The position numbers and the translations under genes were made by a program. Positions 10,654 to 25,600 of a stretch of DNA of 64,000 bases are shown piece by piece. The stretch covers positions 312,811-376,810 of the forward strand of contig QLIY01000012.1 of assembly GCA_003260075.1 (NCBI GenBank), given 5' to 3'. Under the pieces are notes generated by a model. That model saw only the letters and a list, made by a program, of their open reading frames with translations. It ran no database searches and was not told the origin of the DNA. Source of the DNA: Phallusia mammillata. Lineage: Eukaryota; Chordata; Ascidiacea; Phlebobranchia; Ascidiidae. How positions within the stretch are numbered: position 1 is the stretch's first letter; each line of letters begins with the position of its first letter.

Positions 10654-13600
10654 ATGGTGACACATGGTCAACAGAATGAAGTTTTTTCGAACATGTCCAA
10701 CAGTTTTGAAGTGAATCAGTTCAACTTTTCAAGCATTAATGTAGGTATTAGTTTAAATGTACATTAACATACCAGTGTTTAGTATTTGCTTATTGTGGGA
10801 AATATATATGTGTAATTATTTCAAGTCAATAAAAGCAATGATTTGAGGGCATTGAGGATGCTGTTCAAATTCATGAATTTGCTGTTGAAATTTATGTAAT
10901 GTAAGATAAATATTCAATACATTTTTAAATTACAGGGCAGAAAACAAGATTTTGTACCCGAATTGCGAGGAGTTAATCCAAGCTACAATGAACATGAAGT
11001 GTTTGACACTGGTGAAAGTGCAACAGAGTCGCCTGTTTCTGATGCTCCATCACTGGTGGTCGCTATTCTTGTGCCTATAGCATGCATTGCCATAGTTGTT
11101 ATTCTGGTAAGTGGTATTATATTTATTCACAACTGTTTGAATGATTGAATAATTGAATAATTCGACTAGTTCATAGCAGATTGAAAGCACACATGTACCA
11201 TGTATGGTGTTTTCCTCAAATTTCATTGACGCCAAGTTTTGTAATGACTGATGTTGTTTTGCCAAGCATGCAGCGCATGAGCTCATTTGCCTGACATTTC
11301 TCCCATGCAGTGAAACAATTTCCTATTTGAAGTTAATGATGCCCGTTTTCCGAGGGCACCAGTCTGCGCAGAAATTTAACAAAATCTGATATGGAGCTTA
11401 ATTGAGCAAGCAGTTTGATGTGCGTGATGCTATGCAACTGCTGCAGAATTTTACCCTGACTATTTTTTGGTTAAATATACAGAGCTCTTAATGCACATTG
11501 TGCGTCGTGTTTCGTATGCCATAACACGTCTTTGCTTTTACAATTTTAATACAAATCTGTTTCGAAACGCTTGACCTTCAACAAATTTTAATTCAGGTTA
11601 TAATGTCTCCACAGCATTATCCAATTTTCCAAAAAAGTTTGCAAAAAATTTTGTACATAAGTGTGTTTTTACAAAAGGCCCTTTAGGGGGGGGGGGCCAT
11701 TGTGCGTCGCCACAGCATTATCCAATTTTCCAAAAAATTTTGCAAAAAATTTTGTACATAAGTGTGTTTTTACAAAAGGCCCTTTAAGAAGTTTTACAAT
11801 GTTTGGTTCGACATGTAACATGTTTTGTGCAACTACATAGTGACAGTGGGATAAGCGTTTAAACTCGACGGCATCGGGTCTTTTTCTCACAACCGCGTGT
11901 ATCAGCTTCAGCTTGCTTCGTGCTCGACTGACAAGCCCTTCGTGTCCAGGAAATGTTGCGCAAATGACATTTCCACGTGATTTGATTGTGTCGCCGACTG
12001 CCAGTGAAAGCTTGCGCCGTAATAAGTGTTACGTAATCGGTTGACCCTAAGTACCTCAACTCCTTGCTGCATGTTACAAAAATATACTGCGATCTTGCGT
12101 TGGTGAATAATACATAGCCGGACAAAAAAAAAACGCGACAAAAGCGACATGACCAGAAGATAGAACTAGAATATTTCTCTGTTTAGAACACTATATACGG
12201 ATCTACTCATAAGTTTAATGAGGAAAATAACGGCACAAATAGACGTAAAAAGCGACATGCTTTGTTGTTCAAACGTTACTCAGTTTAAATAAGGAACTGA
12301 TAACACTCAAACAAATCATTGGTTTTGAAACTGGGGTCGGCGAAGCAATTTCTGTGTGACGTCCAATGGCTTGAAGTATTGCTACAATCTTATTTGATGT
12401 CAATTTGTGTTTAAGAGTATTTTTGTGGATAGTACATTATTCTTATACTCTTCCTGTGTCTAGTTGCAAACAAGCGCGATTGTTGTCGTACAATCTCAAT
12501 GTTCAAGTATTGTCTCGGATGTACGCAATGTTGATTCGATTAAATACTGCAAGAAATCCTATAAACCTACGTAAAATTCATAAAAATCCGTGTGGTGTTG
12601 CAAAAATCGAATTGCAAGGTTTTTTGGTTGCTAACTTAATCTTTCGTTACTGAGTTATATACACAGCATTTCAAACTAGTGTAAAGCAATTTTTGTTTAC
12701 CTGTTAAATATGTTTGAAAAGGGTAAACTGAAGCTTTCAGTACACTTTAATCAGTGTGTGATTTTCGTTTTACGATGTAATGTAAGTAATATCGATTCTT
12801 ATCCGTAATTTTAATCGTCTGTAATGGGGACACTTTGGTTCAGGACGATTTCTGTAAAAGCACAGTTTTATGTTTGAAAATGGGCTGCACGCGGTGTTTG
12901 CGGATTTTGCTGATATAAAGAATCAGTTACCATCGATGGACCTGCTGTTATAGGCTTTAATTGTAAAAATAACTCGTATTGTATTTCATTTAAAACTATT
13001 TATTGCAAAATACCACAAGAGCCGGTTCAGCAAACATTGCACCAGGTTAGCTAAACCCCGAAACTTGTCCCACGCAATTGGTTACATCTTAACCAGGCTT
13101 ACTATTTGCCAGCACGCGTCCGCTATCAGGTCGATTTGATTTGCTGCGTGCCCCCGCGTTTATCCTTTGACCCTATACGGTGCCTTTAAATTTCATTCAT
13201 GGAGCGCAAGGCTTGTGTACCCAGCGCATACACATATGACACACCCAGCGTTCCACCTTCTAACCTGTCCGTACGCGCTCAATTGCTCAAGCTTTTTCGT
13301 GCGTCAGAGCTTGTTCTGTGTTTTGGTGTTGTGTCGGGATTGTATCTATGTTTTTGCGGTGTTGAATGACCGCCAGTCGGGCGTGTATGGTTCCCAAGTG
13401 TGCGTAACGGTTTATTTTTGACCGGATCAACATCAACCTTTGCGGCTTCGTACAACAATATACGCGAAATGTAATACAACATCGGCCACAGTGTAATTCA
13501 GGTTGCGACTCTGTAAAGAGAATCGTTCGTGAATACTTGTTTTGGGATTGAACCTTCTCTGTAGAATCTGGATTGGTTTGTTGCTGGTTCCTAAAATACG

Positions 13601-16600
13601 AAAAACGGTTTTGTACAGTCATTTTATGCCATACCCATACCTAACGTACAAACGTCCCCTATATTCCACCCACTTTAAGAGACGACAACCTGTTTAACGT
13701 CACAGGGCTGATAGCTGCCGAAGGTTAAAAGTTGACCCAGTTGTTGGGTTTCGAAACTCCCCAAAGATCCTTTATTTGCTTGCGGCAAAGTTGTGGCCAA
13801 AAGCCCACGCATTTTGTACAGCAAAACTGCCGTTGCGCAGCGATCGCCAAATGTATTTTTGTGTTTCGTGAGAAAGGCTCGCTGTTTGAGCTTGGTCGAA
13901 TTTCACAATTGTTTCGCAACTTTGCCGTGACTCATCGACTGGCTCCGGTGTATTGTAGTTGTGCCTGGGAAAACAGTGACCACAATCGTAACATCTCCGA
14001 TACATATTTATCCCAAATGAAACAAATAAACCAGCCTGAAAGCAGTTTTCTATTCAAAAGTATTACCGGAATTTGTACAGTAAGGACGTAGGAATTTATC
14101 TTTGAATGTAGCACTTTTGTGTTTTTGGTGTTTAGTTGTTTGTTAGGATTAATATACATCAGTTAAAGCTTTTAAAATGTGCGTCACTAGAATTACGTGT
14201 GCAATGAATTTATGGCAGTTTTAATATTTCGAAATTACAAAATATTAGGCGCCAAACAGCTGATTTCAAAATATACTATTTCCATAAAAGCTATTCAAAA
14301 GTTAATTGTATGAAAGTTTCCGAAAACTTTCCAATATTACGTACCCAACTTCCGTTTGTTGTGAACTATAGTTAAAGCATCATGATTTCTTGGCAAAAAC
14401 ATGTGACTTCCTTACTGGTTCTTTATCGAACAACCAAATTTACTCATACTGTCCCCTTAACCATAAAATTACGCGTAACACGCTGACAAGCTAAGCACAC
14501 ATTACAACATGTTTCGCGTTTCTAGTAAAACTTGCTGTCAGCGAGTTTGCAGTTTATCGATATACGTGATGTAGGCTGATTAATATTTGATTATCATTTG
14601 ACGGCGGCACAGGCCATGATCAATGGTTTGTGACCTTTTTAATAGACTTTGTTTTTTCTCAATGGATTCTGTTGTAAAATTTCAAGACTAGCTTTGGGTT
14701 TTGTTAGTTTATTACTACTGTATTCGTTACCGCTTGGCTATCCCCAAAACACGAATTATAATACCTGCATTTGTTTTGTTGTCAATGGATCAAGATTTCT
14801 TCTGAAGAGGTTTAGGACCAACTGTTTGTTGCTTTTTAGTTAAAACTACTCTTTTGGTTACTGCTGGCTTTTCTAATGCAAAATCAAGAATTAAAATAAC
14901 TGCATGTAAAAACACTATTGTTCGAAGTAGCCTACATTGTGCGTGCAAAAGTCAATAATTCTTGGAGATAGATTTGCGTGTATTTCTACTCACAATTAGA
15001 ATTTGATTATAGCCACAACTGAACACGATTCGGATGTGACGCTGTACTGCGCAATCAAAACTACAGATTTCATTTACAGAAGGCTGTGTTGCATTGCACG
15101 AACATTGTTTCCTAAAAAAGCAGCAGTTCATAAACACTACAACTGTCTTTTGGCATAGTGACCTAGTTTGGCTGTAAGGCTACAGGGGTTTCGCAAAGGT
15201 AACTTCTCCATGGCCTCGTGGGCTAAAAATGTGACCAAGGCGTGTAAATAATTTATGTCAGTAGATAGCCATCCTGGAATTGTGCATTTTTAAATTTTCG
15301 CAACACAACGATAAGTTTACAAACTTGTTTGAAATCTTTCGTCAAGTTTGAATAATTTTCACCACATAATTTTACAAGAAATACGCCAATGCATTTGACA
15401 GAACTTTGTGAAAACAAAAAATTACATAAAACAAGAAACGTTACTTGCATAACATCAGATAGCATTTTTACGTTTCGTATATAAGATCAACAAGCTTTTT
15501 TGGTGTCTATACTTTGATCGAATGTCATTCGCCTTAATATGGAATTTATTATTCGTATGAACGTCGTTAGGTGGCCAAATATGGCTGGTACAAAGTAATG
15601 AATTTTCATGTCCGCTTGGTGTCGCAAAAGCTCACGTATCTGTGATCCGCATTTATTTGAAACGTTTTTTAAAAAGTATGACCAAACTCATGAAGTATAG
15701 GGCACAGAAAAAGGTTAAAAACTGAACTTTCACGAATGGTCTACACTTTATGTTTTAAAGTGCCATCTCCGGAAAGACGAAAAAACCTGTGTAATACGTT
15801 GAACAAATGTTCATTCTCGGAACCCGTCGTGAAGTAAAATGACTGATTTAAAAGTGGATGCTTGGCTCAACGTTTGGATTTTGACATGAGTAAAGTAAAT
15901 TCCCGGGAGTTCCTTTAAGGGGTGTTCCAAGGGTATACCCACCTTTACTATCACGATCTTAGGGCACAAAGAAAGTACTCAGGAAATATGCATTAAAGCA
16001 GTGGTCTTCAACCTTTTTTAAAGGCGACTCCAATTTAAAAGAAAATTAAATCAACATTTGCATGCGACCCCATTTTTTCCGATAGGGAGAAAAATGTTTG
16101 TAGTAATGCAGAAACTGAAACTATTTTTATGTAAATATGACCGCTCAATTTTCCAGTATACTTTAACTATTTGCATTCAGCGTGCGTTATTACGCTCAAC
16201 TGTTAGAGCCCAAACGTTTTATTTAATTTGACCAGTCTAATTCGCTTTAAAGCTCACCAGTTTGCAGAAATCAGTAAATTGATGTATATTTTCCTGTACC
16301 CGCTGTATTATTTTGGACACAATATGTCATTAATGGGGCTCTATGGCGTAACAATGGGCTAGATNNNNNNNNNNNNNNNNNNNNNNNNNNNNNNNNNNNN
16401 NNNNNNNNNNNNNNNNNNNNNNNNNNNNNNNNNNNNNNNNNNNNNNNNNNNNNNNNNNNNNNNNNNNNNNNNNNNNNNNNNNNNNNNNNNNNNNNNNNNN
16501 NNNNNNNNNNNNNNNNNNNNNNNNNNNNNNNNNNNNNNNNNNNNNNNNNNNNNNNNNNNNNNNNNNNNNNNNNNNNNNNNNNNNNNNNNNNNNNNNNNNN

Positions 16601-19600
16601 NNNNNNNNNNNNNNNNNNNNNNNNNNNNNNNNNNNNNNNNNNNNNNNNNNNNNNNNNNNNNNNNNNNNNNNNNNNNNNNNNNNNNNNNNNNNNNNNNNNN
16701 NNNNNNNNNNNNNNNNNNNNNNNNNNNNNNNNNNNNNNNNNNNNNNNNNNNNNNNNNNNNNNNNNNNNNNNNNNNNNNNNNNNNNNNNNNNNNNNNNNNN
16801 NNNNNNNNNNNNNNNNNNNNNNNNNNNNNNNNNNNNNNNNNNNNNNNNNNNNNNNNNNNNNNNNNNNNNNNNNNNNNNNNNNNNNNNNNNNNNNNNNNNN
16901 NNNNNNNNNNNNNNNNNNNNNNNNNNNNNNNNNNNNNNNNNNNNNNNNNNNNNNNNNNNNNNNNNNNNNNNNNNNNNNNNNNNNNNNNNNNNNNNNNNNN
17001 NNNNNNNNNNNAAAAACATTACGATTGTGCGCGAACAATTGCATTTTTGATAGTTGTCATTCAATAAAGGCCATTGTTTAGCAATGGAGACAGTCGATTC
17101 TCAATTCTACTTTGATTTAAACTTATTTAGTGGCACAAACTGACGCCAAAAAAGATTATAGAATTACTTCAACCGCTTCGCGGACCCCAAAAAATTGCCC
17201 CACGGACCCCTAAAGGACCGCGGACCCCAGTTTGGGAACCGCTGCTTTAAGGGGTGTTCCAAGGGTATACCCACCTTTACTATCACGATCTTAGGGCACA
17301 AGGAAAGTACTCAGGAAATATGCATTAAACTATATTGAAAAACATTCGAAATTTGAATACATTTCTCAACGGCAATATTTTTAGGTCTTACTTCGTTTGA
17401 TTTTTCGCATACGGAAAATAAGTTAAGAAACAGCTAGCTCTCTGCTGCGTATTACAAACAAGCGTATGTGTCTTCATGGACCTGTAAACTGCGCTAACCC
17501 TAAGTACAGCAGTTTCCTAATAGAGAACTTTTTGCCAATGACACTGCTTACAGGCTTATTTTCCAAACCCAGTCCGGCGGTTTGTGGTTTCTTCATGTAA
17601 ATATCATATTTTTGAAATCCTGAAATGACGATCATTTCCCACGATTCTTACCAAGCCGGACAAAGGTATCGGGTTTCTTTACTAATTACTCGGCCCAATA
17701 TTTGCGTTGTTTCTGCTGCCGACATTAATCCCTCAATCATCGTCCGCCTTGTTGCTTTGAATACGAGTTTACTTTCAATGCGCCTGGAAACGGGCCTGCT
17801 CGTTTTCTAATCGATTGTTGTTCAATGCGATTTCTCCACATTTAGTCTAGGGTAGTTTTCCTGCATCCATGGAACGGATCATAAAAGACCAGTTTCGCAT
17901 TTTGCTGTTCTTTTCACAGTTTCAAGACGTTAAAATCATGTGGTGTGAAAATTAGATATTTTGTAATGTTAGTCCCCCCCCCCCGGATCATAAAAGACCA
18001 GTTTCGCATTTTGCTGTTCTTTTCACAGTTTTAAGACGTTAAAATCATGTAGTGTGAAAATTAGATATTTTGTATTGTTAGTTTTTTGTATTATATGGTT
18101 TTAAAACCACCTGAAAGAGCCTGATTTATGACAAATTAAAATGGCTTTAAAAGAAGGTCACAGTATGCAGTCAAATTTTGTGTCACGTGACTTTGCGAAA
18201 GTCGTATGCAATGCGTTCATACAGTTTCGGCAAATTACCCTTAGCACCAACTTTGTTGATGTTCTATTCGGAAAGTTGCATTTTCTATTTCTGTGTTTGT
18301 GGTATACTCGCTTCAACTCGGCGCGAAACTGCCCAAAGCGTTCCGTGTGTCACATTCATTTAAGCGTAAAAAATACATGACGACACAGTTGTGTACAAAA
18401 GCATTCGGTCATGATTTGGTGTCGCCAGGAAAAGTTTTCGAAGCTATTTTAAGCCCTAGTTGGGTTTTTGCAAAGAAGCTCACTGTCCGTTTGACCCTGA
18501 GGTACCTTTCACAATCATATGTTATATAAAAAGATTTGCAAAATAGATCGTTTGTCTGTAGTACTTTAATGTATTTGTACCCAGTATATAAGCTGGATAC
18601 CATAACTCAGAGGTTCCCAACCAGGAGAAATTTTAAAACTTCAGGGGAGGAATTTCCTTTTCAAATGTGATTTGGAAGTAGATACTTTAGCTCTGGGAAT
18701 ATGACCTGTGAATTTGATGAAAGGCCTCATTTTCAACGACCTTAGCACGGGTTAGCATCTACTATGCAGTATAATAGGAAGGAATGAAAATGTTTTGAAT
18801 TGTTACTGGAGGAATTCGTCGAAAAATCGTTAGTCTGTGGTTTAACCCTTTACAGAAATAACTGTACCGCTTTAAAAAAAAATTGTAACCAGAATGCCAT
18901 AACCGTTTGTCATCGTTACGACGCTTAAAATAAATGCCAGGTGTATTAGCGTCAATTTAAATGCCTCATAATTTTACAGGAAGTCGTTTTGCTCAACTAA
19001 ATTAGTCTTGCTTTGTCGCGCAAACTGTGACAGCTTGTCACTGTAATTAGTCGGTAATTTTGCAACTGCGAAGTCCAGCAGCACCTTGCCCCTGGCGTGC
19101 GTTTGTCAAAAAGGGCTGCAAGCATCAAACAAGGCAGTAAGGCCAATAGCAGTTTTCTTTGAATTGTGGCGCACAAACTCTTTTTTGTTTGGTGATTAGC
19201 GCTTTGTCCAAAGGTAATTGTTTTTGTTCGAAGGTTTGGCGCAGTGTTTTGTGTTTGTTTGCAGCCAATGCTTTGTATGCTGAATTGAAACTTTTATTCG
19301 CTTGCAATCGGTTATTTGTTTGCTTTTCTTAGAGGCTGTTCTTGAGTTTTAAATGAAAATTTGTGCATAGTTTTACAATTGTAATTGGCAATTCATTCCA
19401 CTATGCAAGCTAAAACCCCACCCGGGTTTAGAATATAATCCATTATTGTACAATTGCTAGTGTTGCAAAGTCCACACCAAACAAAAAGGCATTTTAGTAG
19501 CACATGCTTTTTTTTGCTTTTAAGTATTTGCATCTTATTTTTGTTTTATTACTTTTTGAGGAGTTTCGGTTGGTTATTTCAACTTGTTAGTGTTGTATAT

Positions 19601-22600
19601 TGTGCATGTGACGTTGTATTTCTATAATACATTGTTGGTTTAAAACTTTCACCGTCGGGTCGCAGTCTCAAATGAAGTCTGTTGGCTGACTTCATTCGGT
19701 AACAAATTGTGTGGGATTTCTGGTTACATTTTGGATTGGTTCCAGAGTAAAGTATTTATATTTTGAGTTAAATCATTCTCCACGAACAGTTTTTGTTAAT
19801 TTTGCTCGCTAGGTGGGGTTATGAGATGTATACACCTGGTCGCTGTGTTTTTAGCCAACATTATATATTTCAGAATAATATTTTTGTGCGCTATATTTTA
19901 TCGACCGGACGTTTAGCCCTATGATGGCTATTAAATGTTTTTTTAAGGTTTATGTACACATAATATATCTGCGCTTGTGTCTGCAGTACATGCAAAACAA
20001 CATTGCCTATTGCACCCAACAACAGTCGTTGAAAGTTCAAACCGCCGTTTGCGGATGTAGTTTATTTAATCGTGTTTACTGTATTGCCTCTGTCGCTTGT
20101 CACTTTACTGGATGTGTCAATTACGCGGCAGGCGGATATTTCGCCCTTCAAACGACGCCGTCCTCGGCAGCCTCGAGCCCGTCCTGCTTTTTCCTTGCAA
20201 GCTCACAACCCAATTAATTACTCCATTATTCCGGGCTTCCGATCGCACTCCACAGTAATCGCCGCTTACGGCCGCCGAGTCCATTGTAAAATGAGCTTCC
20301 GTCGCGACGAGAAATGGATTTGCATTTCTCCCCCTTCTGAATTATGCAGGAAATGGCAGCGGTCGACCCCTTTTTTCACCGCAGCGCTGGCTCTCACGTG
20401 ACCGGAAGCGTGACGCCATCTATTGTTCTCTAACGGTTTTGTGCTTATATTGCTGAAGTGAAAGTGGAGTCGATTGTTTTGGTTGACTTATGATTGTGAA
20501 TGCAACGGCTGGAAGCGAGCTATTAGATTTGTTGAGTGCAGTTTAAGTTGCATGTCTTCCCGCAGTTGGAGAGGTGCACCAGCATACACAGAGGGTACAG
20601 TGAACCATAGTGGCAGAAACCTATGGTATGCTGTCAGTTGAGTAGATTTGCCTTTCAAGGGTTCAGGTAGCAGTTTCTATTCACGTTTAGAGTTGTCATA
20701 AACGTGTGCCACGGGATATGCTCACGACTCGTTTCCTTGTCGTAGATTCTTAACCGAAAGACAGGTATGACTGGCGCTCAAATGTCGAAAACATGTTTGC
20801 GGTGAATCTCGTTCATTATATCGACCCGTATTGTCTCCGGTATTTCATCAAGCGCGACATTTGTTTGTCGTCATGTTGGCATAAAAAAATGTATTTCAGA
20901 TTTTTATGGTCTGTATAATATTCAGGTTTTATTTAAACCCTCGTAATAAAAATCTTTCAGTACAAACAAGGCCTTTAGTTTCTCTTTGAGTAAACCACCA
21001 CAAGCAAAGGAAATTGGGAATTATGTCTGCGCCCGGATTTATCGATCTCTGGTGCACAGTCACCCGCTGATCTGGTCGCCACAGTCACCACCTGCTGTCA
21101 AGGCGGAAGCACCGCCTCGCGTTCTCACCCTAATTAATACGCAAGCACTTTGAGGCGAGGACCGCTCCCAAGCAGCCAATTTTGATCCTAAGGTCGCCAA
21201 TTTTCTCAAGTGGACACTTCATGCGGTCAGCAGTTAGCACGAGTTAAAGTGATTGATCGTATTAGTTGCTTGTTTGGTCGGACATAACACGTAGTTTCCT
21301 ATATTCCCAGCCAACTAGTCAAGCAAGGACATTGTTCCGAAGTTACAGATCAAGCAAACAGCGTTACTCGCACCAAGGCAATATTGTAGCTTCGAAATGT
21401 GTATCTGTGTTAGGAAGTTTTAGAAGAAGTGCAAGTAGAACTTATCAGTCGTGGCCTTTCATTGCTTGTCGCGCGGGATTCAACGATTGCGCGAAGAATA
21501 GTTGCCGTACCTTGTGCAAATACGATGTTGTAAGTTTTCGCAGCTTTGTATTGATAACATGCGACTTAACTGCCCACGTAAACCACTCGTTTTTCTGCTG
21601 TTTACAACGCGTCAGGGGCCTTACATCGCGTTGTTTGTCTTCTTAGCAGCTTTTCTGGTGGCAGCTGCTCGGCCACAAACCTACAACTTTGTGGTGGGCG
21701 TCGGTTCTGGCAGTTTGCGTGGTTTGTTTGTGTACCGCATTTCAAAACAGAGGACCAGCAGTGCGTTTATAGCTGGATAGTAAATTTTCTTGTGTTTCTA
21801 GTAAATTCGGAGCTAATATAATCTCTGTCTTCGTAGAGCAATTGTTGTGACGTCGTGAGATCTAAAAAATAGCAGTTAACGTAGTAAATCTTTCCTTATT
21901 ATTGAATTCTCCTTACAAGTGAAGCAAAGGACTGCGACGGTTCATTAATTCATGACTACAGGAAAGTGAAAACACAAAATCTAGCATTTAATAAGAAAAA
22001 CAGTTGAGTTTTCCGTTTCCATAAAGACTCGTTTTTGAATTTAAGATTCTCGAAAGGGTTGAAGAGTAATCGGATAACTGTAAAGGGTCGAGGTTGAAAA
22101 CCACTGGAAAAGAGGCAGCGTATTAAGGCTTCACATAACTGCACAATGCGTATTTGTGTTGTATCAAGTTTAAAGCTGGTGTTGATTTGCGCATTGGCCA
22201 AGCTGACTTCGCGCGTTGTTAAAAGAATGGTCACTGTAGCAGTTAAGCTGTAAACATTGTGGTTGTTGCAAGTTTGTCCATTCCAAGCGAGGTTGTTTGC
22301 TGAAGCACGTCCAGTTCAAGTGATTTTATGCAGCAGTGTTGGATACATTAGGCAAATTTATGAATAAATAGTTATCATAGTACGTTAAGCCCATTGCATG
22401 AAAGCTTTAGGGCTTATCCCATATGAATGTTTGTCATCTTAGCTTACCATATTAGAGTTCCTTAAATGACTACTGGCGTTAAAATTAACGCTGATATAAA
22501 TTTGGAACGTAATAGATAATGGTGTAAGGAGCAATGCAGCTCTTTGATAACATTTATCATCTTATTTATCTCTTTGCAGACGTTTAGCGCACATAGAACT

Positions 22601-25600
22601 TGGAAATATTACAATAGTGTGGGAAGTAGCAACCTGACGCCAACTGTTGACGAAGCACAGTATGAGGAAAGCGTGCCGTTAAGTGGAATAAAACCGATAA
22701 TTTGCAATAAATCCAACATGCAGATCGTGCAAGAAACCGAAATCGATTCGTCCACGAGGTAAGTGAAACCAAGGACGACGGTAGATGCTCAGATAACAAT
22801 AAGTTTGCGCACAGTGTAATTTGTTATCGAATGACGCCTTCACGTTTACGGAAACGTTTAAGCATTCTTGATAGCTGTAGTAAACCATGTGCTACAGTAG
22901 AATCTCTTTTGTGTCAAAACAAAGTCTTGCCTTGCACCTTGGTTGGACATAATTTGCACTTTGACCACTCTAAACCTGCTGACCTATAATAAAGCTTACG
23001 TTCCTATAATAAAGCTACGTTGCACACTTACTATGCACCGTCATCGACATGCCTTAATTGTTGTTACTTTTTGTTTAGAAGCGCACACTCTGCTGAAAAC
23101 ATCACTTTTACCAATTCAAGTCACTCGCCGCCGCCGTCGCCTCCGAGTCCACGTGACTCGAAACAAGACGTCATCATTCACGCGTTGAAGCCGCTGAACA
23201 ATTCTTTCAGAAGTCTCGACAATTCGGTGTGCGAACGACCGAAAACCCTAAAGTTTTTGGCCGCATCCGTGGCCTTTCAAAACACGACGGTGCCTGCCTT
23301 GAAGCGCCTACCATACACTCCTGATCCAGGTAAAACAACTTGTAAGGTTTATATTTAACCTTCCTTATATTCAAAGTGTTTGCTGTATTGCGTAAGATTT
23401 GCGCAATGGCGACGTATCTTACGCTCTTAGTATTTGCTAACAGATGGTATACGCTGTAAATGCAATACAGCAAGTGCACATCCTGTGTTGGTGACACACA
23501 ATCGTCGGATAAACTGTAATACGCACACGTAAACGCACCAGCGGTAGTCATAGCAACGGGTATTGTCACCATTTAAATAAAAAGAAAGGTGACGTACTAA
23601 ACGCGCTTGCGCCATATCCGCGATAAGCAGAACAGCTTCGGCATGTCAGCACGGGCAGGAACAACTTGAGCCTTTTCGCACGTGTAGCAGCGGGGGTGCG
23701 ATTTGCATGTATGTTCAGTTTTAAATGTTTTTTGTGGGAAAAAAATTCAGTCAGTTTTTAAACCCAGGGGTGAAGCGTCCATGAGACAGCAGTCAGTCGT
23801 GTGGCGCCTTTAGCTCGCATCACTGCGCGTATAAGCGTATTTATAGAGGCTCGAACGACTCACGGGCCCACATAGTAGGTTGGGGCGGCATTTATGGACA
23901 GTAAAAGCGCGGACAGGCAGAATACAGCACTTGTTTCACCACAGAACGAAACGAGGCCATAAGGCTGTTTGCGTCAGATGACGAAACACATCCGATCGAT
24001 CGTGCCAATTGTACGCCAGTATTCTTGACAGGTGTCAGCAGAATACGGACGCAGATAGCTGTCTGTCTTGTCAATGGTTTCGTGACATTCAGTCAATATG
24101 GCCAAGCGATTTTAGCTGCTGCCTATAGCTTCCAGATTCCCCCCCCCCCGTGACATTCAGTCAATATGGCCAAGCGATTTTAGCTGCTGCCTATAGATTC
24201 CAGATGTTGATTTGTATTATAGTGGGTAAGTAATAGTTGCTTTTGGTTAGCAGAGGTTGTGTAGCATTCAATAGGAAGTTAAGCGAGGAACAAGTAGTCA
24301 GTTTTAAGATAGGATTTCCAGGCACATCGAGCCATGTTTCCCTTCACTGCTGTTTATACGTACGCTGTGTTTGTAAGGCCAGGCAACCAGAGGTGAAAAT
24401 GTGGCTGGGAGAGTTACGCACTGTGTGGTTTGCATGAAAGCGTAAAACGGCCATTAACGGGTTGATATATAGCTATCTATTCAAATTTATTGGGAAGCAT
24501 TTAGGCGTTCAGTGGTTCTCAATTAATGGACCTGTACGCAAGTGGGTGGTATAAATAGCATTCTGCAAAGTATGGCGTCATGCGTCAGTAAGAGTATACG
24601 TTGCCTATCTAACTGTAAGAGAGGCGCGTTGTGCAGAATTTATTTTCGCTTGGGCTGGGTTGAGTCAGCAGTGCGCTGCTAGCACGTCACTCTTTCCTGT
24701 CATCAACGCGGCGTGTAAGGCTCAAGCGCTGGACTCCAACCGCCCAGTGCTGGCCCAGATGCTGCTGCGTACGACGGCGAGCGAATCATCCGTAATTGCA
24801 TCGCCGCTGGAAGTGCGCCTTTCGCGTTGAATCCGATTAGTAACGACCCCCCCCCCTGGAACGATTTGCATGCTGGTTATCGCACTCGTGGTTTTCACCC
24901 GCCACTGAACCAGGTCGCCGCGTAAATTATTTAGAAGCAGTGACAGGTATCGTGCTGCGGTAACTCGCGCGCCTAAATACGAAATACACTCACCCTGTTG
25001 GTTTCCATTTGCTTTTGTCTTGTACTGATTCTGTATCACAAGCACGGTTTTAAATTGTCTTGTAATGTAAAAATATTACAGCCTTTAACAACTTTGATTG
25101 CCTGTGATTGTATAGTATTAAACAAAGGCTATGCACTAAAAATGACCTAATTATGCATATTTTCATTGTTTGCAGACTATGTGCTTGGAGACAGCGATTA
25201 TAGAAGCGTATGTAATGCAGCTATTGAAGCAGAGGACAAAATTGCTCCCCTGTTGTGTAAAAGTATGAAGTCCAGGACCAAACCAGGGCTCTTAGAAAGG
25301 TAACATTTGTTTTCTAATATTGATAGTGTCGTAAATTTAGTGAGGCAGTTTAGATCATTGCAAAATAAGTTATATAATTGATGCTGTTTCTTTTGTATGC
25401 ATGTTTTTTTTCAAAAGGAGCAACTCAGCTAAGGTTGTGATGAATAACTGCAGTTTAATACATAGTTTCTTATAAAATAAGTTTAAACAAGTCAAACAAC
25501 ATTAACAATTATCCAATTCAACATATATTTGTAAAAAGAGGACATGTTTACCTACAAATTGAGTCATCTTGGTTTTAGCCTAATTCGTAGGTGCATACGA

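Larger units (their letters stand above)
15913..17330. repeat. 86-base direct repeat flanking a hAT-like insertion
   Basis: The segment 15913-15998 recurs almost exactly at 17245-17330, starting CTTTAAGGGGTGTTCC and ending GCATTAAA, with one visible interior difference. The hAT-like element and the assembly gap lie exactly between the copies. hAT transposases make 8-base target duplications, so an 86-base one is unexpected. Confidence 0.9.

Noticed and set aside
13167..14159. Cluster of short overlapping ORFs on both strands
   Set aside because: Mutual shadows without conserved motifs; inside the large intron.
16271..17064. Two long minus-strand open frames spanning the gap
   Set aside because: They consist almost wholly of unknown bases and have no coding evidence.
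20072..20401. 109-codon ORF in the CpG-richer part of the intron
   Set aside because: Overlapping open frames, no domain, no splice partners; more likely promoter-like DNA.
21502..21780. Short ORF with hydrophobic stretch ([16 protein letters not shown]) as a receptor phosphatase signal peptide or membrane exon
   Set aside because: No fitting donor in frame, and the membrane exon at 10936-11106 already fits in phase and topology.
18608..22105. A complete hAT element between the end at 18608 and the end near 22105
   Set aside because: No matching target duplication and the termini differ; treated as unpaired ends.
24847..24856. C run as a further split duplication (also the run at 50407-50417)
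   Set aside because: I could not find a repeated flank on both sides of either run.
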